From Acidobacteriota bacterium (GTDB lineage: Bacteria > Acidobacteriota > Terriglobia > Acidiferrales > UBA7541), in the NCBI GenBank assembly GCA_003223325.1, contig QHYS01000171.1, positions 1 to 42,318 of the forward strand: a DNA stretch of 42,318 nt, read 5' to 3'. Positions 8,888 to 18,216 of the stretch are shown one piece after another; the stretch's first letter is position 1, and each line of letters starts with the position of its first letter. Under the pieces are notes generated by a model that saw only the letters and a program-made list of their open reading frames with translations, was not told the DNA's origin and did no database searches. Both the position numbers and the translations under genes were made by a program.

Positions 8888-9418
8888 ATGGGCACTCCAA
8901 TGGTGCAACTGGCAAATATCCTGCTGTTCGTCATCATTGCCCTGGCCCCTAGGAGCGTCGAGTCCAACGTGGCGGTCCTCGGATCCCCTGCGGCCGAGCC
9001 GGCTCTGGCGATCATCGTGAATCAGTCCAATCCAGTGGAAAATTTCTCCTACGAGGACCTGCGCAAGATCTTCCTCGGCGAGAGGAGCCACTGGCCGAAC
9101 GGACGGAGGATCACGCTCGTGATGCTAGATGCTTCGCAGCCAGAGCGAAAGGTCGTTCTGCGCGAGATCTATGGAATGAGCGAAAAAGACTTCAATAACC
9201 ATTTCATTCAGGGGGTTTTCAGCGGGGAGGTGTTTGTTTCACCGAAAACCCTGGCGAACTCCGCCGATGTAATTAAGTTTGTGTTCAATGTGCCGGGAGC
9301 AATCGGCTATGTGCTTGCCAGCGAGGTGGATTCTTCGGTGAAAGTTCTCCGCGTGGACGGCCGCCTCCCGGATGACAAAGACTATCGGTTCCGGCTCGCC
9401 GCGCGTCCGGGCAATTAA
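8888..9418 (+). CDS. small PstS-like (PBP superfamily) substrate-binding protein
   Basis: 176 aa with an N-terminal hydrophobic segment (about 8-20), probably a signal peptide, then one periplasmic-binding lobe. Motifs typical of the short PBP-like family are visible: FSYEDLRKIFLGERSHWPNG, ERKVVLREIYGMSEKDF, and the C-terminal VPGAIGYVLASEV. Full-length PstS is nearly twice as long and this version lacks the second lobe. No permease or ATPase gene is adjacent; it sits directly after the porin gene with no intergenic base. In other bacteria such proteins sit near sensor kinases or porins and may act in ligand sensing rather than transport. The 9419-9586 gap after it shows no clear terminator. 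Confidence 0.8.
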   Translation: MGTPMVQLANILLFVIIALAPRSVESNVAVLGSPAAEPALAIIVNQSNPVENFSYEDLRKIFLGERSHWPNGRRITLVMLDASQPERKVVLREIYGMSEKDFNNHFIQGVFSGEVFVSPKTLANSADVIKFVFNVPGAIGYVLASEVDSSVKVLRVDGRLPDDKDYRFRLAARPGN

Positions 9419-9586
9419 TCACCTGTGCTACGATTTTGTCATTTCAGCTGCTGGCCAGAATAGAGCTTCACCTTTTAACCCGCGCCCGTTAGCGCCTTCT
9501 TTGTGGGGCTCCGAACCGAGAGCTCCAGTGCCCGATTCGTTCCTCTCCAGCCCGCTCCTTTAACCTGTTCAGCGAATCTTAAGGAA

Positions 9587-12058
9587 TCAATCTTTGCGGG
9601 ATCCAGCGAAAGCCATGGCCTCAACTAATTCGTGAACCCGAGCGTCGGTGCAGACCTCATAGTAAGCACGCTGTCCCTCGGGCCCAATACGGCCATCGGA
9701 AAGCAATTGCCGCACGTGACCGCGGCGCAGGAGGACCGGCTCGACCGCGTCGCCGACCGGCACGTGGCCCAGAAAAAACGTGGTGAGTTCCTGTCCCCAC
9801 GGCATTTCGCACTCCACCTCAAACGAGTGTAGAGCGATCTCCTCCGACAATTTGGCAAAGCCTTCGTCGTTTAGTTCCACACCATTCAGATTGAAACGGA
9901 TCAGGAACTCGTCCGCTTCATCCTCCTGGGCTCCTTCCACGCCGGGCTGGAAAACAAACAGCCGAAAAATCGACGAACGGTCCCCCAGCAATCGCCGCGC
10001 CACTTTGGAACAGCTGGACAGGCGATCGGAAAGGTTCAGGGCACGTGAAATCATAATGCGCGAATCGCTATCCACCCAATACGTAGGCGCCGAGCCTTGA
10101 AACGCAATTCCCACGCCTAATTCCAAACGAGGCAAATCGCTCACGTCGGGGCGGTCGTTGTAAGCAGCGGCAATCGCGAGTATCTGCCGGGCGAGGGTGC
10201 AGGCTTTGGAAACCGCACGCTGGTGCAAGCGGTTCGATTCTGTCTCGAAGATGGCCAAGACCATGGCGTCGCCCTCGATAAAGACTTTGGCAGCCCCGTA
10301 ACGGTCCAGAATGCGTTTGACCGGCTCATAGAAGTTTAGGCTGAAGAGGGTAGCAGGATTTAAGCCGCGGGCCAGCAGGTCCTGAGTGATGCGAGTCGAA
10401 CCGCGAACGTCGGCTTTCACGACCGCATGATTGATCACGTGATCATGAGCGGGAGGCGTTTCCGAGGCCAGCAGGAATTCATACAAGCTGTTATTCATCC
10501 GCGAAATCTCGCGCGTTCGCTCGCTGCGAACGAGCTGGATTCGTTCCATGGCCGCAGCCAGCCCTTCGTAGTTCCGCAAGTCGCGGCGCAAGCGCATGAA
10601 ATCCTCGGCGAAATGCAAAGCCACCGCTCGCGCCTCCTCCCGCGGGTAACGCCGCAGTTTTTTGGCCAAGCTCTCGATGCGTTCCATGGAGAAGCGCCGT
10701 GCTGGAAATTGGTTCAGAATTTGAGCGACCCGCCCGAGCTCCTCACGGGAAACTAGCGCCTTCTTGAGCTGCTGTAAGTGAATGGGCGGGCAATAATCGT
10801 GATAGATATTGCGCAATTCATAGCTGGCCAGCACGTGAATCAGCAAATCTCGTTTTTCCAGCCGAGCCACCCAGTCATCGAGCCGGCGTGCGCGGGCTGC
10901 ACCAGATTCGTGATTTCCCTTCCAATCGATGTCGAACAGGCGATGCGCGTTTTCCGGCTCATTTAGGTAGTCGCCCAGAATTCGATCATATTCCTGGCCG
11001 ATGAAGTCCGCCCTATTCTTGGCGGCCTCAATGAGCGGCGCCAATTGATCGAGCTTGGCTTGCGACTCCTTCATACGGAGCTCGACTTTCGATAGCTCGC
11101 GCTGCACCCGGGAACGATCCGCGCCGATTCCAACTCGCGCGAGCATCCCGCCGCCTCTCTCCAACTTTCGCGAGAGCGCGTTTCGCTGTTCCTCGAGAGC
11201 TGCGAGCCCCTCCCGGGCGGACACCGCTGACTGAAGCAAGTCCCCATGATTTCGCGACGCCTTAGCAATTTCGTCGGCGCGACTGCTTGTCATAACCGTT
11301 TCGCGGAGCAGGTCAAACATCAAACCATCGAACGTCTCGAAGCGATCTTGGTCTTTCTGATAATTGCCGAGTAAAACGTATTGCTCCAGAAAGAGCAAGT
11401 CGTCGCGCCCGCCTTCGACGAAGGCGATGCGGTCGGCGAGCATTTCATACGCTCCTTTCTGCTCGTCGCCGAATAGAGCCTTGCGCCAGCGCCCCAGATT
11501 GTTTTCCTCGTAGTCGAGCAGAATCTGATAGACGTGCTGAGCCACTTGGCGAAAGATACCGCGCCGGTTGGCTTGCAATTCTGCCAGGCGCGCCTTCATG
11601 ATGTGCGCTTGCTCGGAGCGCTCGAAGTATTCGCCTCGACTGCGGATCCACTCCTTGGCTTCGAGAAGCAAACTCGCAAACTGGGCTCCAATCTCCTGGG
11701 TCAAGAATTTCAGCAAGGCTGCGCGGAACAGCAGGTCCAGCTCGATTTTCTTTTCGTACTTAGCGCGAGTGAGGGAGGCCTGCATCAATTCGAGGGTTTG
11801 GCGTTTCCAGGCGCCCGTTTCCGGGCCTTTCGGAGGTCTCGATCCCTTGCGAACCGAGTAGGTGAGGTTCGCCACCTGTCGAATGAACTCGAGCAGATAG
11901 ACGCGCGTATGTTCGGTCCAGATCGGGCTCAGGTAGACGTCATGATGGATATTGTCGACGCCAACCGTAAGCGTCGCCAGCGGAAGCTCCGCCGCGTAGG
12001 TCTTCAGCTCGACGCGGGCAAAATTGCCCGTGAGCGTCGTAGGCCCTTCGGGAGACAT
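9587..12058 (-). CDS. large coiled-coil protein with C-terminal class III nucleotide cyclase-like domain
   Basis: 823 aa. Residues 1 to about 540 are helical and charged, with coiled-coil stretches (for example around EEQRNALSRKLERGGG), and match no family I recognise. From about 540 the sequence follows the class III adenylate/guanylate cyclase homology domain: VVKADVRGST with metal ligand D550, FIEGDAMVLAIF with D597, LELGVGIAFQGSAP, and the catalytic pair N675 and R679 in ALNLSDRLSS. All four expected catalytic positions are present, so activity is plausible, but the surrounding sequence is divergent. No transmembrane segment is seen. It follows tsaE by 126 bp at the end of the long minus-strand run. 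Alternatives are an inactive nucleotide-binding scaffold or a c-di-NMP-like enzyme. Confidence 0.7.
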   Translation of the reverse strand: MSPEGPTTLTGNFARVELKTYAAELPLATLTVGVDNIHHDVYLSPIWTEHTRVYLLEFIRQVANLTYSVRKGSRPPKGPETGAWKRQTLELMQASLTRAKYEKKIELDLLFRAALLKFLTQEIGAQFASLLLEAKEWIRSRGEYFERSEQAHIMKARLAELQANRRGIFRQVAQHVYQILLDYEENNLGRWRKALFGDEQKGAYEMLADRIAFVEGGRDDLLFLEQYVLLGNYQKDQDRFETFDGLMFDLLRETVMTSSRADEIAKASRNHGDLLQSAVSAREGLAALEEQRNALSRKLERGGGMLARVGIGADRSRVQRELSKVELRMKESQAKLDQLAPLIEAAKNRADFIGQEYDRILGDYLNEPENAHRLFDIDWKGNHESGAARARRLDDWVARLEKRDLLIHVLASYELRNIYHDYCPPIHLQQLKKALVSREELGRVAQILNQFPARRFSMERIESLAKKLRRYPREEARAVALHFAEDFMRLRRDLRNYEGLAAAMERIQLVRSERTREISRMNNSLYEFLLASETPPAHDHVINHAVVKADVRGSTRITQDLLARGLNPATLFSLNFYEPVKRILDRYGAAKVFIEGDAMVLAIFETESNRLHQRAVSKACTLARQILAIAAAYNDRPDVSDLPRLELGVGIAFQGSAPTYWVDSDSRIMISRALNLSDRLSSCSKVARRLLGDRSSIFRLFVFQPGVEGAQEDEADEFLIRFNLNGVELNDEGFAKLSEEIALHSFEVECEMPWGQELTTFFLGHVPVGDAVEPVLLRRGHVRQLLSDGRIGPEGQRAYYEVCTDARVHELVEAMAFAGSRKD

Positions 12059-12184
12059 ATGTCTTAAGCTTTCACGAGGTTAGCAGGCGTCTGGCGACGC
12101 TGCAGCAAGCAATCGGAGTAGCGCGGCCAAGGCGTTAACATCCGATTGGAACGGTGTGCTCGAAATGCGTGACGTCCCTCTGCG

Positions 12185-12619
12185 TCAGTTCTTGGGAAGG
12201 GTGATCGTGATTCGACGCGTATCCGCTTCGACGTGCTCGAGGTGGATGGCGACCTGTGGCCAGTCGGTACGCAGCACGAAGCGCTCCGCCCATTCAATAA
12301 TGACCACCGCTGGCTCGACAAACGCATCCTCCAGAGCAAGCGACTCGAGATCGTGGAAACCCTCGACGCGGTAAAGGTCTACATGGAAGACCCTGACGTG
12401 TTTGCGAAACTCATGTACGAGTGTAAAGGTTGGACTGGTCACCTCTTCTTCCCGCGCAACGCCCAGTCCGCTGATGATTCCTTTGGTGATCGTGGTCTTG
12501 CCGCTGCCTAGCTCGCCGGATAGAAGCACAAGCACCGGCGGACGAAGACGTTGGGCCAGTTGGCGACCGATTTCCATGGTCGCTTCGGGAGAAGAGGAGA
12601 CGACCTCAGTGGACGGCAT
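12185..12619 (-). CDS. tsaE: tRNA threonylcarbamoyladenosine biosynthesis ATPase TsaE
   Basis: A P-loop ATPase of 144 aa needed with TsaB and TsaD for t6A at position 37 of ANN-decoding tRNAs. Visible motifs: Walker A GELGSGKTT (K41), the switch-like VTSPTFTLVHEF, HVDLYR and the family signature IIEWAERF. The length matches E. coli TsaE (about 150). The start at 12619 (MPSTEV) is picked from family alignment and overlaps the end of nnr by 14 bp. An ATG at 12646 has a GGAGG only 3 bases away, and another ATG lies at 12664. Adjacency of nnr and tsaE is widespread in bacteria. Confidence 0.92.
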   Translation of the reverse strand: MPSTEVVSSSPEATMEIGRQLAQRLRPPVLVLLSGELGSGKTTITKGIISGLGVAREEEVTSPTFTLVHEFRKHVRVFHVDLYRVEGFHDLESLALEDAFVEPAVVIIEWAERFVLRTDWPQVAIHLEHVEADTRRITITLPKN

Positions 12620-14228
12620 CGTGCCATTGAGCCAGGAGCCGTGCATATGCCTCCGGTAGCGCATCGATCACATCGGAAGCCACCAGGGGAGCCTGGCCGA
12701 CTCGCTCCGCGGCCACGTCGCCGGCGAGACCATGTAAGTAAACGCCAAGGCCGAGTACGCACTCCCAGTTTTTGGTGCCAAATTCCGCAGTCAGACCGGC
12801 CAGCATCCCGGTGAGAACGTCGCCCGTCCCGCCAGTCGCCATTCCCGCATTACCCGTGGTGTTAACGTAGGCGCGATCATCGGGTGTCGCCAGAATGGTA
12901 TGAAATCCCTTCAAAATGACAAAAGCCTGCCATCGCTTTGCCGCCTCCAGAGCAAGTTCCGGGCGCCGCGCCTGAACGTCGCGTGTGGTCACATCAAGGA
13001 GCCGCGCCATTTCTCCAGGATGGGGCGTCAGCGCCAGCAGCTCTGGTTTTCTGGTGCGGAGTTCGGCCGCACGCCCGGCAAAAGCGTTTAGGCCATCGGC
13101 GTCGAGTACGACCGGAAGAGATAATTTCTGCAGCATGGCGCGAATGAATTGCTGTGTTTCGGGGTTTGTGGAAAGCCCAGGACCCATCGCGACCACGGAC
13201 TTATCCTGGGCTATGCGCGCGAAGGGTTCGTAATCGAGATTGCGGAGACTGGCCGTGCCGTCGTCTGTGGCGAGCAGAGGCGCCGTCATCATCTCGGGCA
13301 TCCCAGCGGCAACGATCGGCAGCACGTCCGCCGGCGTAGCCACCGTGACCAGTCCCGCTCCCACGCGAAGCGCGGCACGTCCGCCCAAGACGGCAGCACC
13401 CGATTTGCCCACCGAGCCTGCCACAATCAGCGCGTGACCAAAACTGCCCTTGTGGGCGTCGGCCTTGCGCGTCAGAGGGAGACTGCGGAATTCGCCCGGC
13501 TCCAACCAGTGAAGCTTCAGGGCTGGATCATCGTCCAGCAGTTTGCGCGGCGTGCCAATATCGCGCACGAAAAGTTTGCCCACGCAATCGGCGCCAGGCG
13601 ACAGCAGTTGGCCAACTTTGGGTGCAGTAAACGTTACGGTCGCATCAGCAAGAATGATCGGCCCTCCAAAGTCTTCCGTTCCCGAAGGCAGGCCCGAAGG
13701 CATATCGACCGCGACCACGAAGCGCCGGCAACCACGCACGCACACATTTTGCTTTCGCCTCCAGGCGTTGGTCTCCTCGATGACAGATGCCAGCAAGCCT
13801 TCTACGGGGCCTTTAACCCCTGTGCCCAGTAGCGCGTCAACAATCAACTCCGCTTCGTCGAGAATTTCGCGTGTCGCCATCCACTCTGTTGTCGACGTCA
13901 GCACGCGCAGTTCCCCGCCTCCCTCCTGCCAACGCCGTAAATTCACTGCCGCGTCGCCCCGAACCGCGGATGATTCCGCAAAGAGAAAGACCTGCGGCCG
14001 TGCACCTCGTTCGCGCAAACGTCGCGCCACAACCAATCCATCGCCTCCATTGTTGCCTTTGCCGCAGAGAACCAGAATGCTGCGCGCGGAAAGATCGGGA
14101 AAGGTGTGAGATAAATAATCGGCCACAGCCGCCCCGGCATTCTCCATGAGTTGCAGACTGGGTATGCCATAACGATCGGTGGTCAGCCGGTCAGCCTCAC
14201 GCATCTGATCTGCGGTCAAAACTTTCAT
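12606..14228 (-). CDS. nnr: bifunctional NAD(P)H-hydrate epimerase / ADP-dependent NAD(P)H-hydrate dehydratase
   Basis: 540 aa; repairs hydrated NADH and NADPH in the cytoplasm. The N-terminal YjeF_N epimerase half (about 1-215) has GKGNNGGDGLVVARRL and the VAVDMPSG segment. The C-terminal ribokinase-like dehydratase (about 235-525) has MGPGLSTN, VLDADGLNAFAG, LTPHPGEMARLL and the GGTGDVLTGMLAGL signature. Length matches the fused NnrE-NnrD of E. coli (515). It starts at MKVLTADQMREAD, typical of the family. An upstream gap of 142 bp (14229-14370) separates it from the permease gene and shows nothing notable. Confidence 0.95.
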   Translation of the reverse strand: MKVLTADQMREADRLTTDRYGIPSLQLMENAGAAVADYLSHTFPDLSARSILVLCGKGNNGGDGLVVARRLRERGARPQVFLFAESSAVRGDAAVNLRRWQEGGGELRVLTSTTEWMATREILDEAELIVDALLGTGVKGPVEGLLASVIEETNAWRRKQNVCVRGCRRFVVAVDMPSGLPSGTEDFGGPIILADATVTFTAPKVGQLLSPGADCVGKLFVRDIGTPRKLLDDDPALKLHWLEPGEFRSLPLTRKADAHKGSFGHALIVAGSVGKSGAAVLGGRAALRVGAGLVTVATPADVLPIVAAGMPEMMTAPLLATDDGTASLRNLDYEPFARIAQDKSVVAMGPGLSTNPETQQFIRAMLQKLSLPVVLDADGLNAFAGRAAELRTRKPELLALTPHPGEMARLLDVTTRDVQARRPELALEAAKRWQAFVILKGFHTILATPDDRAYVNTTGNAGMATGGTGDVLTGMLAGLTAEFGTKNWECVLGLGVYLHGLAGDVAAERVGQAPLVASDVIDALPEAYARLLAQWHDAVH

Positions 14229-14370
14229 GGAATGTTGATCATGGCACGATCCGTGGTTATCGCAAAAGGATCAGAGGCCGGCAGCGGAGAACACGCTGAC
14301 GGATGGCGGCCCGGAAATAGGAGCGTCAGATTCTTCGCCGGAGCAGAGGGAACGGACATCAACCCATTGA

Positions 14371-15918
14371 TCAACCCCTGGTTCGCAGATCGGCACTCGC
14401 GGGGGCCGGTTCGGCGACAGGCTGCTTGAACTTTTGCGAGGCTGCGAGGCGGCTATGTTTGCGCCCGTAAGTGAAATAGATCGTCAGACCCACCAGCAGC
14501 CAAACTGCGAGCCGCAACCAATTCTCGGCGGGCAGCGAGAACATCAGGATCAAGCAGCACAAGATCCCTAGCACGGGTGTGATGGGACTGAACGGCACTC
14601 TGAAGGGGCGATGCACCTCGGGATGGATTCGCCGCATAATCAAAACCGCAGCGCATACGATCACGAACGCAAGCAGGGTGCCAATGTTCACAAGCTCGGC
14701 CAGGATTCGCAAAGGCAAGAAGGCAGCCATGCTTGCAACACAAGCTCCAGTCAAAATGGTCGACTTCCAAGGCGTGCGGAAGCGTTCGTGGACTGCAGCG
14801 AAGAATCCGGGAGGAAGCAGCCCGTCGCGCGCCATGGCCAAGAAGATTCTCGGCTGGCTCAACATCATCACCAGAAGTACTGACGTGATGCCCGCGACGG
14901 CCCCGACCGAGACCAGCAACTCCGCCCAGGGCAGCCCTACCTGCCTGAAGGCGTCCGACACCGGGGCGTCGATATTGATCTGTCGGTACGGCACCATCCC
15001 GGTAAGCACCGCCGCCATCGCGATGTACAACAGTGTACACAGCACAAGCGAAACCATAATCCCAATGGGCACATCGCGCGATGGATTGCGGGCTTCCTCA
15101 GCGTGGGTCGACACGGAATCAAAACCGATATAGGCGAAGAACACGATCGCCGCACCGGCCAACATGCCGACGGGTTCGCCGGCCGGTCCCGTCTGTCCCA
15201 TTAGGGTGTGACCAAACAGGCTCAACCCGGTCAGCCCAAAGGGTGCGAATGGCCTCCAGTTGGCCGGATTCACGTAACGCGCACCTAAGCCAATCACGAA
15301 GAACACAATGGTGACCTTCAAGATCACGATGGCGGCATTGAAGCTTGCGCTCTCCTTGATCCCTTTCACCAGAACAACGGTGACCAGCGCGGCGATGAAG
15401 ATGGCGGGTAGATCGAACCATGTGCCCGTCAAGGCAAGTCGCCCGCTGGTGGGATCAAAAGCGAAAGGTGCATTCGTCACGACGTGCGGCAGCCTTACGT
15501 TGAAGAAAGCTAGCAAATCCTGGAAGTAATGCGACCAGCCGTGCGCGACGGTGGATGATGCCACCGCATACTCGAGAATCAAATCCCACCCAATGATCCA
15601 CGCAAACAACTCTCCCAAGGTCGCGTACGCATAGGTGTAGGCCGATCCCGCCACCGGCACCATAGACGCGAACTCGGCGTAACACAGGGCAGCGAAAATG
15701 CACGTCACACCGGCGGCGACAAACGACAGCATAAGGGCGGGGCCCGTACGATCGTGTGCGGCAATCCCTACCAGAACGAAAATACCTGTACCGATGATCG
15801 CTCCCACTCCCAGGCTAGACAGTTGGACCGGACCCAGAACGCGGCGAAGGCGATGCTCGCCGCGGAGCTCTTCGAGCAAGACGCTGTGTGGCTTGGTCAT
15901 GAATAGCTGGTTTGGCAT
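14371..15918 (-). CDS. APC-family amino acid permease, cationic amino acid transporter type
   Basis: A 515-aa inner-membrane transporter with 12 or more hydrophobic segments. The unwound first helix reads GVGAIIGTGIFVLVGIAA, and the N-terminal LLEELRGEHRLRRVLGPVQLSSLG is typical of CAT-like (YfnA/CtrA) proteins. The conserved AALCYAEFASMVPVAGSAYTY in TM2-TM3 is intact. It probably imports amino acids by proton symport; specificity cannot be read. The start at 15918 has GGAAGG 5 to 7 bases upstream. A second, distant APC permease precedes it by 59 bp. Confidence 0.9.
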   Translation of the reverse strand: MPNQLFMTKPHSVLLEELRGEHRLRRVLGPVQLSSLGVGAIIGTGIFVLVGIAAHDRTGPALMLSFVAAGVTCIFAALCYAEFASMVPVAGSAYTYAYATLGELFAWIIGWDLILEYAVASSTVAHGWSHYFQDLLAFFNVRLPHVVTNAPFAFDPTSGRLALTGTWFDLPAIFIAALVTVVLVKGIKESASFNAAIVILKVTIVFFVIGLGARYVNPANWRPFAPFGLTGLSLFGHTLMGQTGPAGEPVGMLAGAAIVFFAYIGFDSVSTHAEEARNPSRDVPIGIMVSLVLCTLLYIAMAAVLTGMVPYRQINIDAPVSDAFRQVGLPWAELLVSVGAVAGITSVLLVMMLSQPRIFLAMARDGLLPPGFFAAVHERFRTPWKSTILTGACVASMAAFLPLRILAELVNIGTLLAFVIVCAAVLIMRRIHPEVHRPFRVPFSPITPVLGILCCLILMFSLPAENWLRLAVWLLVGLTIYFTYGRKHSRLAASQKFKQPVAEPAPASADLRTRG

Positions 15919-15977
15919 ATCTACCTTCCCCTACATTGATGCCAGATCGGCCCGTGTACGTTTACTCTCCGCCGAAA

Positions 15978-17537
15978 TCAACGAGGAATCGGTTCTGGTT
16001 CGGGCCGCCGGGACCAGATCAGATACACCGGAACGCCCAAGAGCACGATTAGCAAGCCCGGCCAAGTCGTTTGCGTCTTATAAAGAATCAATACGAACAT
16101 GATCGCGACTGCGACGATGATATACAACGCAGGCACAAGGGGATAGCCAAAGGCGCGATAGGGGCGCTCGGCAGTGGGACGTTTGCGGCGCAGCACAAAT
16201 ACACCGGCAATCGTGAGGACGTAAAAAATCAGGACTGAGAAAACGACGTAATCGAGCAGATCGCTGTACAAGTTTCCGTACGTGATGGTTCCCAGCGTAT
16301 CCACTCGGCGCGTGCGCGCCAGAACCAACAGCGCCGCCCAAACACCCTGGAAGACTAGCGCTCGCGAGGGCACGTGTCGCGCATTCAAGAGGCCAATGGA
16401 GCGAAAGAACAAACCGTCGAGAGCCATGGCGTAGTAGACGCGCGCGCCAGCCAAGATCAGGCCGTTGACACAGCCGAACGTAGAAATCGTAATGGCAATG
16501 GCCATGATCGCGGCGCCGGCGCTGCCAAGAATGGCATTGAGCACAGCAGTGGCCACCCGATCATCGGCGGCAGTGCGAATCTGGGCCAGAGGCAGCGTAC
16601 TCAGGTAAGCCACGTTGGCCAGAAAGTACAAGGTGATGACGATTGCCGTGCCCACCGCCAGCGAGAGCGGCACATCACGCCGGGGATTTTTCACTTCGCC
16701 TGCCGTGAACGTAATATTGTTCCAAGCGTCAGCGGAAAATAACGAGCCAACTTGCGCAACGCCGTAGGCGATGAGAAGACCCAGCGAACCAGCGGTGACC
16801 GAGACCTCAGGAATCCAGCGGCGCAAAAAATCGGCTCCCGGCTCAATTAACTGACCACCTTCGGCAGCCCACAGATTCGAGAAATTCGCCTGAATCGCGG
16901 CGGCGTTTCGCCCAAAGAAAATGCCCACAATGACGAGGCCGGCTAAGGCGAGCGTTTTTGCTGAGGTGAAAACGTTCTGGATGATTCTTCCCCAATTCAA
17001 TCCGCGGGTATTGGCGATAGTCAGAAAGCCAATCAGCAAAATCGCGAAAAACTGCTGCCACGAAAGGCTGAATGCATATTTTGCGGAGACGCGTACGGGC
17101 GCGATGATCCAGGATACGGGCGAAACGGAAGGAGCAAGCACGCCGAGGAAGCGCGCAAATGCCACCGCCACCGCCGCAATCGTGCCCGTTTGTATGACCA
17201 GAAAAAGCGTCCAGCCATACAAAAAACCCCAAAGCGGCGAATAGGACTCGCGAAGATAGATGTACTGTCCGCCCGCCTTCGGCATCATCGCGGCCAGCTC
17301 TCCATAAGAGAGCGCCGCCGACACCGTGAGAACTCCAGTAATGATCCAGGCGAGCAGCAGGCCGCCGGCCGATCCCGTCTGCCGCGCGATATCCGCGGAG
17401 ACGATGAAGATGCCGGACCCGATCATCGAGCCAACCACAATCATTGTGGAATCGAAGAGTCCCAGGCCGCGGACGAAACCGGACTCGCAGGCGATGGGCT
17501 CTGCGGATGTCGCGGATGGGGCCGGAGACGTGTTCAC
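15978..17537 (-). CDS. APC-family amino acid permease/antiporter
   Basis: 519 aa and about 12 membrane segments. The first helix has the APC signature VVGSMIGSGIFIVSADIA, followed by ALSYGELAAMMPKAGGQYIYLRE, which resembles the LAT/SteT exchanger branch more than the CAT branch of the neighbouring permease. A GTG start at 17537 is used, and no strong ribosome-binding site is seen. It begins 10 bp after the thiE stop, implying cotranscription. Amino-acid exchange is inferred from family only. Confidence 0.88.
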   Translation of the reverse strand: MNTSPAPSATSAEPIACESGFVRGLGLFDSTMIVVGSMIGSGIFIVSADIARQTGSAGGLLLAWIITGVLTVSAALSYGELAAMMPKAGGQYIYLRESYSPLWGFLYGWTLFLVIQTGTIAAVAVAFARFLGVLAPSVSPVSWIIAPVRVSAKYAFSLSWQQFFAILLIGFLTIANTRGLNWGRIIQNVFTSAKTLALAGLVIVGIFFGRNAAAIQANFSNLWAAEGGQLIEPGADFLRRWIPEVSVTAGSLGLLIAYGVAQVGSLFSADAWNNITFTAGEVKNPRRDVPLSLAVGTAIVITLYFLANVAYLSTLPLAQIRTAADDRVATAVLNAILGSAGAAIMAIAITISTFGCVNGLILAGARVYYAMALDGLFFRSIGLLNARHVPSRALVFQGVWAALLVLARTRRVDTLGTITYGNLYSDLLDYVVFSVLIFYVLTIAGVFVLRRKRPTAERPYRAFGYPLVPALYIIVAVAIMFVLILYKTQTTWPGLLIVLLGVPVYLIWSRRPEPEPIPR

Positions 17538-17547
17538 GCCGTCACTC

Positions 17548-18204
17548 TCAACCCTTTCTGCGAGTGCGCGCAGCCTCTCGGAGAAATAGCCGCGCGCGGG
17601 CAGCTGGATCCTCCGAGACGATCAGGTCACGCAACACAGCCAACGAATCGGCGCCGGCACGGAAAGTGTCTGCAGCGCGTTCCAGCGTGATACCGCCGAT
17701 GGCCACGAGAGGCTTGCGAGTGCGCTGGCGCGCCTCGCGCAAGAGCTCCAATCCGACCACGGGATCAGGATTCTCCTTCGAGGTTGTCGCGAAAATTGGT
17801 CCGAACGCGATGTAATCGGCGGACGTCTCATCGGCAGCGTCAAGCTGCGCAAGCGAGTGCGTAGATACGCCAACCCATCCGCTACGGCCCACGAGGGTGC
17901 GCGCATCCTCGACGCTTAGATCCTGCTGTCCCACGTGGACTCCTTTTGCCTTCACGAGGAGCGCAATATCGGCACGATCGTTCACGATGAAACGAGGCTC
18001 ATATGCACCCGCCCGGGCAAGGCGGGACAACTTGGCAGAGATGGATTGGGACGCGTCGAAGAGTTCCCTGCTGGTGGCGTGTTTATTGCGATATTGCAGA
18101 AGCTCAACCCCGGATTCTGCCATCATTTCGGCAAACGACAGCTCCGACGTCTTGAGCAGGGCCGCGTCGATTATGGCATAGAGGGGAGGGAAGACAAGGC
18201 TCAT
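17548..18204 (-). CDS. thiE: thiamine phosphate synthase
   Basis: 218 aa; joins HMP-pyrophosphate and HET-phosphate to give thiamine phosphate. The TIM-barrel landmarks are in order: YAIIDAAL, VELLQYRNK (usually LQLRDK), FIVNDRADIAL, GVHVGQQDLS, GVSTHS, YIAFGPIFATTSKENPDP, VAIGGITLE and the phosphate-binding GADSLAVLRDLI. It starts 12 bp after the accC stop. No TPP riboswitch is visible upstream, as expected for an internal operon gene. No other thiamine genes lie in the window. Confidence 0.93.
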   Translation of the reverse strand: MSLVFPPLYAIIDAALLKTSELSFAEMMAESGVELLQYRNKHATSRELFDASQSISAKLSRLARAGAYEPRFIVNDRADIALLVKAKGVHVGQQDLSVEDARTLVGRSGWVGVSTHSLAQLDAADETSADYIAFGPIFATTSKENPDPVVGLELLREARQRTRKPLVAIGGITLERAADTFRAGADSLAVLRDLIVSEDPAARARLFLREAARTRRKG

Positions 18205-18216
18205 CTCGGGTTAGTG

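Noticed and set aside
9419-9586. Possible terminator between convergent genes
   Set aside because: The best stem (around GGCTC/GAGAGC) is bulged and short, with no T-run on either strand.
13149-13832. Plus-strand frame of 227 codons
   Set aside because: It is antisense to nnr, which has all its family motifs; its composition is Arg/His rich.
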